In this document: in pieces, positions 1-7,300 of the stretch
How positions within the stretch are numbered: the first letter of the stretch is position 1
How the letters are laid out: every line of letters begins with the position of its first letter
Origin: Candidatus Equinaster intestinalis
Lineage (GTDB): Bacteria > Bacillota_A > Clostridia > Oscillospirales > Acutalibacteraceae
Assembly (NCBI GenBank): GCA_018065375.1
Contig: JAGHTJ010000164.1
Span: forward strand, 1-15,575
Direction: 5' to 3'
Length of the DNA: 15,575 bases
The notes under the pieces: generated by a model
The model's database searches: none
What the model saw: only the letters and a program-made list of their open reading frames with translations
What the model was told of the DNA's origin: nothing
Made by a program: the position numbers and the translations under genes

Positions 1-989
1 CCCAGATTGTTCGCCAAGTGCTTTGCGATATAGGTTACGATAGCGCCGAGTCGGGCTTTAACGGTAAAACCTGCGCGGTTGTAAACTCTATTGATAAGCA
101 GTCTACCGATATAGCTATGGGCGTTGATAAATCGCTTGAGCTTAAGGGTGGGGAAGAGGACGAGTTCAACCTTAACGGTGCAGGCGACCAGGGTATGATG
201 TTCGGCTATGCCTGCGATGAAACTCCCGAGCTTATGCCTCTGCCGATTTCACTTGCTCATAAAATGGCGATGCAGCTGACAAAAGTCAGAAAATCGGGCG
301 AGATAGGTTACTTAAGACCGGACGGCAAAACTCAGGTAACCGTTGAATATAACGACGGTGTACCTACCCGAGTTGATGCGGTTGTTGTTTCGAGCCAGCA
401 TATGCCCGATGCAGACCTTGAAACATTGCGTGCGGACATTCTCGAAAAGGTTATTAAACCCGTAATTCCCGCAAATCTCCTTGATAATAACACCAAATTT
501 TATATTAACCCCACAGGCCGCTTTGTTATAGGCGGACCCGAGGGTGATACAGGTCTTACCGGCAGAAAGATAATCGTTGATACCTATGGCGGTATGGCTC
601 GCCACGGCGGCGGTGCTTTCTCTGGCAAGGACCCCACAAAGGTTGACCGCAGCGCAACCTATGCCGCCCGCTATGTTGCCAAAAATATCGTAGCGGCAGG
701 CATTGCCAAAAAATGCGAGGTGCAAATTGCCTATGCAATAGGTGTTGCAAAGCCCGTTTCGGTAATGGTTGATACTTTCGGTACGGGTAAATACGACGAT
801 GAAAAAATTGCCGATGCCGTAAATAAAGTTTTCGATTTGCGCCCGGCGGCAATTATCAAAAATCTTGATTTGCGCAAGCCCATTTATCGCAAAACCTCGG
901 CATACGGTCATATGGGCAGAACCGATGTTGATTTTTCCTGGGAAAAGACCGATAAAACCGAGGCTTTGAAGCAGGCACTCAATGCATAA
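1..989 (+). CDS. metK: S-adenosylmethionine synthetase (MetK), 5'-truncated by the window edge
   Basis: MetK makes S-adenosylmethionine from methionine and ATP in the cytoplasm, releasing phosphate and diphosphate. The reading frame is already open at base 3 ([14 protein letters not shown]), so the GTG at 18 is internal and not the start. About 328 codons are present; the family is usually near 390-400 residues, so roughly the first 65-70, including the N-terminal ATP-site histidine motif, lie outside the window. Family hallmarks are visible in order: [14 protein letters not shown], the [12 protein letters not shown] segment, [42 protein letters not shown] (the phosphate-binding glycine-rich loop, split here only by description) and FGTGK. 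The C-terminus is typical (YGHMGR, then FSWEKTD). Expression ends at the hairpin at 1005-1042. Any SAM-responsive leader would be upstream, outside this window. Confidence 0.97.
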   Translation, partial: QIVRQVLCDIGYDSAESGFNGKTCAVVNSIDKQSTDIAMGVDKSLELKGGEEDEFNLNGAGDQGMMFGYACDETPELMPLPISLAHKMAMQLTKVRKSGEIGYLRPDGKTQVTVEYNDGVPTRVDAVVVSSQHMPDADLETLRADILEKVIKPVIPANLLDNNTKFYINPTGRFVIGGPEGDTGLTGRKIIVDTYGGMARHGGGAFSGKDPTKVDRSATYAARYVAKNIVAAGIAKKCEVQIAYAIGVAKPVSVMVDTFGTGKYDDEKIADAVNKVFDLRPAAIIKNLDLRKPIYRKTSAYGHMGRTDVDFSWEKTDKTEALKQALNA

Positions 990-1004
990 ATCAAAATAAA
1001 CTGC

Positions 1005-1042
1005 AAACAGACAGCGTATTTATTTGCGCTGTCTGTTTTTTT
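1005..1042 (+). terminator. Intrinsic terminator of metK
   Basis: A perfect 12-bp stem (1005-1016 with 1027-1038), a 10-nt loop and a run of seven T (1036-1042) begin 16 nt after the metK stop codon. It separates metK from the dockerin-protein operon. Confidence 0.93.
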
Positions 1043-1074
1043 ATGTATTTTTATTATTTATATATAAAAAAGTG

Positions 1075-1103
1075 TTGCATTTATGAAAAAATTATGCTAA
1101 AAT
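1075..1103 (+). promoter_or_regulatory. Sigma-A type promoter of the dockerin/cohesin operon
   Basis: TTGCAT (1075-1080) and TAAAAT (1098-1103) are separated by exactly 17 nt, with an extended -10 TG at 1095-1096. The bases just upstream (about 1036-1074) are almost entirely A and T, like an UP element, and partly overlap the metK terminator U-tract. The predicted start near 1110 gives a leader of about 68 nt before the ATG at 1178. Confidence 0.7.
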
Positions 1104-1124
1104 TACACTGTACATTTATAAGTG

Positions 1125-1161
1125 GGAAAATGTTTGCTTATTTATGTAATACTAATTTTCC
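1125..1161 (+). promoter_or_regulatory. Possible leader hairpin upstream of the dockerin gene
   Basis: GGAAAAT (1125-1131) is exactly complementary to ATTTTCC (1155-1161), giving a 7-bp stem with a 23-nt loop, ending 5 nt before the ribosome binding site. It could be an mRNA-stabilising 5' stem or a chance pairing in AT-rich DNA. Confidence 0.2.
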
Positions 1162-1166
1162 GGAAT

Positions 1167-1172
1167 GGAGAG
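1167..1172 (+). promoter_or_regulatory. Ribosome binding site fixing the start of the dockerin protein
   Basis: GGAGAG lies 5 nt before the ATG at 1178. The codons after that ATG encode a perfect signal peptide, whereas the open frame that extends back to 1043 contains the promoter and leader and has no signal peptide at its front. Confidence 0.85.
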
Positions 1173-1177
1173 ATGTT

Positions 1178-4100
1178 ATGAAAAAGTTGGCTAAAAAAAT
1201 GCTGGCATTGGCGCTTACCGTAGCTTTGCTTGTTACCGTAAGTGCGATAACCTCATCTGCTGCTTCCAGCGATTGGATTAATGCCGAAACAGGCAAGGTT
1301 CTTGCCGTAGGCGATGTTATTGAAGCCGGCAAAAGCATTAAAAATGTCAAGTACGACGGTGTTTCCGTTAAAGACTCTGCTTGTCTGTTCTACTTTAAGT
1401 GGCCGGACGGCTCTGTAGGCGGAAATACTACTACAAACGGTACTTATGCGAGCAAGACTCACGGTCTCAAGGTTGTTGAAAACAGCGACGGTACATCACC
1501 GAGGCTTGTGTTGGCTTTCATTTATACCATTAAGTTCAATACCAATGGCGGTACTCTTTCGAGCGATACACCCGTAAAGGTTTGCGCTACCGATGCTTAC
1601 GGAACATTGCCTACCGCTTCTAAGGCAGGCTTCAATTTCCTCGGTTGGAGAGACCCCGACGGTAATATGGTAACCTCTTCCTCCAAAACTCCTAAATATC
1701 AGTGGGGCACACTTACCCTTACCGCTGTTTGGGAAGAAATAAAGGCAGTTTCTGCAGACTGGGTTATTGATTCTACCGGCGATGCGATTAAAGAGGGCGA
1801 TATAATTCCTGCAAACACCGCTATTAAAAATAAGAATTATGCGGGCAACGATGCAGATTGCAAGTTCATCCTTGCAGGAACTGAAACTGCTCCTACATCG
1901 GGCAAGTTCACATCAACTCTTCACAGCGTAAAGGTTCTTGCGGTTTCTCCGAAGCTCAGCCTTGCTTATCACTATGAAATTCAGTTTGACCCCGGTGAAG
2001 GTCAGATGACCTCTACTACTCCGGTATATGTAACCGGCGGTACGGCGTTCGGCGTATTGCCCACACCTGTTCGCAACGGTTATGTATTTAAGAACTGGAA
2101 GCTCGATGGCGCTGTCGTTTCCGAAGCTACACTTGCTCCCGCAACCTACAGTAAGGCATTGACCTTAACTGCAACTTGGGAAGAGGCGGCTGCCACAGGT
2201 GTTACATGGGAACTCAGCGGCACAGTTCTTACCATTAAAGGTACCGGCACTATGGATAATTACAGCGTTAAGGATGATGGCAGCGGTAACTACATCACAA
2301 CTGCTCCTTGGGGCGCAAACATCACTGCCGTTGTTATTCAAAGCGGTGTTAAAAATGTAGGTCAGTTCGCTTTCTACGGCTGCTCAAAGATTACATCGGT
2401 AACTTTGGCAGATACCGTTAAAACTTTGGGACCTGACTGCTTCCTCGGTACTACCGCACTTACAAGCATTTCAATTCCCGATGGTGTTACCGAAATTCCT
2501 TTCTGCGCATTTATGAGCAGCGGAATTAAGTCCATCAATCTTCCTAAGAGTGTTACTCTCGTTTCCGCAAATGCTTTCTCTGACTCGGCTCTTACCGATG
2601 TTTTCTATGGCGGTACCGAAGTAAGTCAGGAAAAAATCGAAGTAAAGAACGGTAACGATGCACTTACAAAAGCCGCTTGGCATATTGGTACCGGCGGTTC
2701 GACAGGCGACTGCTCTTGGACACTTGTAGGCACCGAGCTTACCATTCAGGGTAAGGGTAAAATGGCTGACTATGAATCCAAAAAGGTTGGCAGCGATATG
2801 GTAACCACCGCTCCTTGGGGCACACTTATAACAAAGGTTACCATTAAGTCCGGTGTTAAGAATATAGGCGCTTATGCATTTATCGGCTGTAAAAATCTTG
2901 CAGATGTTTCGATTGACGAAACCGTTACCGAAATCGGCGCTTATGCTTTCCAGGATTGCGCATCACTTAAGACCGTCAAGTTACCGAGCGGTCTTACCGA
3001 AATTGCCAACTGCGTATTCTACAGATGTACATCTCTTACCGGTCTTACTATACCGAAAAATGTTAAGAAAATCGGTTATGCCGTATTCTATGAATGCCCC
3101 TTTACCGATTTCGTTATCCCGGATAATGTTGAAACAGTAGGCGAGTACTTATTCTACAATTGTAAGCAGCTCAAATCTGTTACCATCGGCACCGGTGTTA
3201 AAACTATCGGAGATGCCGCATTCCTTCAGTGCAGCGCTCTCGAAAAGATAGTTATTCCTTCAAATGTAACCGCATTTGGTGTTTCCGAGTTTATCGGCTG
3301 TACTTCTCTTACCGATGCTACTTTGGGCGACGGTATTGAAAAAATCGGTGCGCGCACCTTCTCCGGCTGCACAAATCTTAAAACAGTTACATTCTCAAAG
3401 AATGTTGCAACCATTGATGAGCTTGCTTTTGAAAACTGCTCTAAGCTCGCAACCGTTTACTATGGCGGCGGCGCGGCAGATAAAGCAAAGATAGTAATTG
3501 ATGCTTCAAATACTGCTCTTGATACTGCCGAGTGGGTACTCGTTGAAAGCGGTACAACAGGCAGCTGCGCTTGGAAACTCGTAGGCACCGAGCTTACCAT
3601 AAGCGGTAACGGTCCTATGGCTTCCGATTACACCGCTGTTGATGTTGGCGGCGGCAATTGGGGAACTTCGGCTCCCTGGGGCGTTGGTATAACCAAGGTT
3701 ACTATTGAAAACGGTGTAACCGATATAGCTCCCTTTGCTTTCTACGGCTGTGATAAGCTCGAAAGCGTTTCAATGGCAAACAGCGTTACCGAAATCGGTC
3801 AGTGCGCTTTCCTTTATACATTTAATTTGGAAGAATTAAAGTGCTCAAAGAATCTTGATACCATCGGAAGCTCTGCATTTTATGCCTCTGGTATTCAAAA
3901 GATTTATCTCCCCGTAGCTCTTAAGAATGTTGCATCTTATGCATTTTACGGCTCCGCTCTCGGAGATGTTGAGTACACGGGTACTGCGGCTGACAAAGCG
4001 CTTATCAGCATTGGTGATGATAATGATGAACTTACCGCTGCTAAATGGGTTTATGTTTCCCCCGTACAGTGCGGTGATGTAAATGGCGACGATTCTATCG

Positions 4101-4300
4101 ACGGACTCGATGTTATCAGACTCACCAATTATCTCGCTAACTACAATTATAGTACCAAAACTTCAACATACGAAATTACCGATGGCGCTGATGCTGACGG
4201 TAACGGCGTTATCGATGGCTTTGATGTTATAAGACTCAAGAATTATCTTGCAAATTATAATTATGAAACTAAAACTTCAACTGTAGTTTTGGGTAAATAA
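1178..4300 (+). CDS. Secreted dockerin protein with InlB B-repeats and BspA-type leucine-rich repeats
   Basis: A predicted exported, non-catalytic binding protein of 1040 residues. Residues 1-28 form a signal peptide (MKKLAKK, a hydrophobic stretch, then a SSA-A cleavage region). Residues 30-336 are two copies of a module: an unnamed stretch of about 80 residues followed by an InlB B-type/Flg_new beta-grasp repeat (about 116-187 and 264-336, with the NGG/GEG...LPT...GWR or NWK...LTLTA.WEE signature). Residues 342-964 hold three LRR_5/BspA-type modules with AFYGC, AFQDC and VFYRC repeats. Residues 965-1040 are a type I dockerin with two calcium loops (967-978 and 1005-1016), each followed by DVIRL and NYLANYN. 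No catalytic domain, sortase motif or S-layer domain is visible. By family knowledge, LRR and InlB repeats mediate adhesion or ligand recognition and dockerins bind cohesins. It is the first gene of the operon; the next starts 19 bp later. The ligand is unknown. Confidence 0.9.
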   Translation: MKKLAKKMLALALTVALLVTVSAITSSAASSDWINAETGKVLAVGDVIEAGKSIKNVKYDGVSVKDSACLFYFKWPDGSVGGNTTTNGTYASKTHGLKVVENSDGTSPRLVLAFIYTIKFNTNGGTLSSDTPVKVCATDAYGTLPTASKAGFNFLGWRDPDGNMVTSSSKTPKYQWGTLTLTAVWEEIKAVSADWVIDSTGDAIKEGDIIPANTAIKNKNYAGNDADCKFILAGTETAPTSGKFTSTLHSVKVLAVSPKLSLAYHYEIQFDPGEGQMTSTTPVYVTGGTAFGVLPTPVRNGYVFKNWKLDGAVVSEATLAPATYSKALTLTATWEEAAATGVTWELSGTVLTIKGTGTMDNYSVKDDGSGNYITTAPWGANITAVVIQSGVKNVGQFAFYGCSKITSVTLADTVKTLGPDCFLGTTALTSISIPDGVTEIPFCAFMSSGIKSINLPKSVTLVSANAFSDSALTDVFYGGTEVSQEKIEVKNGNDALTKAAWHIGTGGSTGDCSWTLVGTELTIQGKGKMADYESKKVGSDMVTTAPWGTLITKVTIKSGVKNIGAYAFIGCKNLADVSIDETVTEIGAYAFQDCASLKTVKLPSGLTEIANCVFYRCTSLTGLTIPKNVKKIGYAVFYECPFTDFVIPDNVETVGEYLFYNCKQLKSVTIGTGVKTIGDAAFLQCSALEKIVIPSNVTAFGVSEFIGCTSLTDATLGDGIEKIGARTFSGCTNLKTVTFSKNVATIDELAFENCSKLATVYYGGGAADKAKIVIDASNTALDTAEWVLVESGTTGSCAWKLVGTELTISGNGPMASDYTAVDVGGGNWGTSAPWGVGITKVTIENGVTDIAPFAFYGCDKLESVSMANSVTEIGQCAFLYTFNLEELKCSKNLDTIGSSAFYASGIQKIYLPVALKNVASYAFYGSALGDVEYTGTAADKALISIGDDNDELTAAKWVYVSPVQCGDVNGDDSIDGLDVIRLTNYLANYNYSTKTSTYEITDGADADGNGVIDGFDVIRLKNYLANYNYETKTSTVVLGK
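1265..2185 (+). repeat. Tandem duplication of an N-terminal module plus InlB B-repeat
   Basis: Encoded residues 30-187 and about 189-336 are two diverged copies. Each opens with a DW motif (SSDWI / SADWV), then G-x-x-I.E/P-A...IKN...Y.G, a K(V)V/VL...SP(R/K)L.L(A)(F/Y) end, and then the InlB-type repeat closing in VWEE or TWEE. The copies are similar in protein but clearly diverged in DNA, so the duplication is old or has been maintained by selection. Confidence 0.75.
2201..4069 (+). repeat. Three-fold repeated leucine-rich-repeat module
   Basis: Three modules begin at residues 342, 512 and 797. Each starts with W-x-L-x-G-T-x-L-T-I-x-G-x-G-x-M, then TAPWG or SAPWG, then V.I..GV..I...AF.GC leading into LRR_5 repeats. 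Each ends with a (V/Y)Y.G...(D/E)K..I...N..L..A.W tail. The middle module has the most leucine-rich repeats. Modules two and three share an exact 20-nt identity (2726-2745 and 3581-3600). Confidence 0.75.
4076..4282 (+). repeat. Duplicated dockerin calcium-binding segment
   Basis: The two halves of the dockerin are near copies. D-V-N-G-D-D-S-I-D-G-L-D is followed by VIRLTNYLANYNYSTKTST, and D-A-D-G-N-G-V-I-D-G-F-D by VIRLKNYLANYNYETKTST. This is the normal two-fold symmetry of type I dockerins, unusually well preserved here. Confidence 0.85.
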
Positions 4301-4319
4301 TTGAGGAGGTTAAAACTAT

Positions 4320-7300
4320 ATGAAAAAGGCTTTATCGATTGTCCTGTGCATAATGCTCTTGGCTTCATGCTTTGTGCAGTCAATAGCAGTTTTTGCCGCA
4401 GGTACACCGAAAATCACCTGCCAGGATGTAACCTGCAACCCCGGTGATGTAATCACTGTTTCGGTTGATGTTACAAACAACCCCGGCTTTATGTATCTCG
4501 AGATGTCTCCCGATTTCCCCGAGGAGCTTACATTCAGTAAGTTTACCAACGGCAAACTCGTTACTGATTTCACCCCGGGAACTCAGCAGTATATCTGGCT
4601 TTCTTCAAGTGATGTTACTGCAGACGGTAATCTCGGCACTATCGAATTTACCGTACCCGATAACACACCGGTAGGTGAATATAAGGTAGGCTTCATCCTC
4701 CGTACCTGCGGAAATGCTGCTGAAAAGAAAGTAGATATGCAGGTAGTTGAGGGAACTGTTAAGGTTACAGAGCCCGTAGCAGAGGTTTACAATGTTGCGG
4801 CTTCTAACCCCATGATTCCGCTTTACGAAGGCAAAAAGATTAAACTCGATATGCTCAGCATCGAAGTAAACAGTGCTGCAAAATCGGGTAAAGAACTTAC
4901 CTGGACTAAAGTTGAGGGCGACTCCGCCGGTGTTGACGGTAACTACCTTTTAGGTAAAAAAGTAGGCAACACTGTATTTAATGTATCTGACGGTGCTAAC
5001 ACTCAAAAAGTTCTTGTAATAGTTAACGCAAAGGGCAATAAGGATTTTGCTCTTGTTAACCTCGATTTTTCTAAAGACGGTACATTTAATGCAGAAGATT
5101 GGTTGCAGGGTTATGCCAAAGTAGGCTCCGGCACTTCCGGAGATGCGAACGCCATGCTCACCGGTAAATACACCAGAGTTGAAGATGCTAATCGCTTTTT
5201 AACCGTTAAAGAGGTTGTAACCGATAAGGGCACAACTAAAGCTCTCTATTTCCCGGCAGCCGGTTCTCACGGTGAAACTTATGCGGCAATTTATAAAAAC
5301 GAAATGCTGAATAATTTCGCAAATTATAAAATTGTTGCCAAGGTTTCCAACCAGAATGTAATTAAATCTTATAAAAACAGTATGTCTGCGGCGCCCGGTA
5401 TCTTGGCGAGAGTTAACGGCAACTTCAATGCCAAAGTTGGCGACTATATCTTCACCGAAACCAAGTCTATCGCTTTCCGTTTCCCGAACTACGGTGCTTT
5501 GGGCTTCTACGGTTTAGCTACTTATGACTTGGCAAAGAACACTTCAGCCCTCGGCTATGTAAATGTTCCTTTGTGGGGCGCCATTAATTCCGACGATTCA
5601 AAACAGTATACATATTTTACTACCGGTACCGCTACCGATTACTATCGTCCGAGCAATATCGGCGATGTTAACCCCAACCAGTATGTTCCGGATAATCCGA
5701 AGCTTTTCTATCCGGATGCTGCAGCTGCCGAAGCACTCACTGTTAAAACAGTTGAGCTTGAGCTCGGCGCGAGCTATGCTGTTAAGTATGCTCTTAACGG
5801 AAACCTCATCTTTGATATGGGCCCCGATAATCAGGATATCAACAGAGTCACCATTAAAACCGGTGATGCTGACTGGAACGGTGCTTATTTAGGCACTTCC
5901 ACTACTGCTAATAATTACGATAATATGTGGAAGCAGAATATTTCCGGTAAAACTGCTGACGGTGCAACAAAGGGTACAATCGGTCTTATCAATAACATCG
6001 GTAACAATTATTACATTTACAGCATAGTTGTTATTCCGCTTGATTTTGACAGCTCCAAGCTCCCGGCAATGACAAATATTGACGGAACTAAGGTAACCGC
6101 AGTTCCCGTAAACCATAGAATTAACCTTTCCGAAATTGATTCCGCAGTTACATGGACCGATGTAAGAACTGATGCTTACGAGGTTAAAAACGGCGTTATG
6201 ATGGCATATTCCGGCGCCGGCACAAAGGTTAAGGTTGCAGGTACAAAGTCTTCTGCTCCCTTTACTGCCGATGTAAGCATACTTGCCTTTGACGGTTACA
6301 CCGATCTTGATGCAACACAGTTTGCAGATGAGGCTATGACTGTTAAGCCGCAAAATACCGCTAATACCGATTATCAGGTAAAGATTTCCCGCAGCTTCGC
6401 GGTAGTTGACGGTACACTTAAGGTTACCGCTAACGGTCAGACCACCACACTCCATACCGACATTGGTGACGGCTGCACCTATGCATTCAACACCGCTCTC
6501 GCTGATAAGATGGTACTTACCGCTGAGTATATTTCTTATGAAGATGCGATTACATCTCTTACAGTTCTTCAGGCTTGGGCAAGAGAAGCTACCGATAAGG
6601 TAACCGATGCTATCCGCTTCCAGAACAAGATTCCCGCACTCGTTAAGAAGAACAACACAATCGGTTTTGTAACCGATAAGATTGAGGTTGACGGTAAGGA
6701 GGTTACCCTCCAGAATGTTGGCGCTCTCGTTATCCCCGAGGCTTTGCTTGGCAAGGAAGAACTCAAGGTTCCTGATAATCAGCTTGATTCCTTTGATCCT
6801 GTTAACAGCGCTCTTGTTTGGGTAAACGGTCAAAAGGCTGCAAACATTCCGATTACCAAGCTCAGCACTGCAAATGAGTCTTACTCAGAAGCTTATGTAA
6901 CTATTGCAGACCTTAAGACAATTAAGGGTATTGATGCTAAGGATGTTGAGCTTACAACCGTATGCTATGTTCAGTATGTTGACGGAGAGGGTAATATGGG
7001 CTATATCTACAGCAAGCCTTATACCAAGAGCTTTAATGATGTAGGCGCAGCTGCTTATCCGTTCGATGAGAACTCTGCCGACCTCGAAAAGCTTATTATC
7101 AAGAAGGGTACCGACCACGACCTTGATACTTCGGCTTCAACTAACGATTTGAACTATGCACTTAATCAAGATATAACCTTCACCTGCGAAGTTGACGGTA
7201 CTTATACCGTTTATTGGGAACTCTTTAAGGATAATGCAAAAGCAAATGTAATCTCCGGCGAAACCTATAAGGAAGCCGATAAGACCAACTGCATCAACTA

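Noticed and set aside
312..911. 199-codon open frame on the - strand
   Set aside because: It is antisense to strongly conserved metK, has no ribosome binding site that I can see, and its translation resembles no family.
1043..1177. In-frame 45-codon extension of the dockerin protein back to an ATG at 1043
   Set aside because: It would put the promoter and leader inside the gene and bury the signal peptide 45 residues in; the GGAGAG site and signal peptide both point to 1178.
990..1177. A SAM riboswitch near metK
   Set aside because: Such a leader would lie upstream of metK, outside the window; this stretch is downstream and holds a terminator and promoter only.
5889..6833. 314-codon open frame on the - strand
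   Set aside because: It lies wholly antisense to the cohesin-esterase gene; the codon pattern of that gene leaves few stops on the opposite strand. The translation is repetitive in Gly, Cys, Asn and Ile and unlike a real protein.
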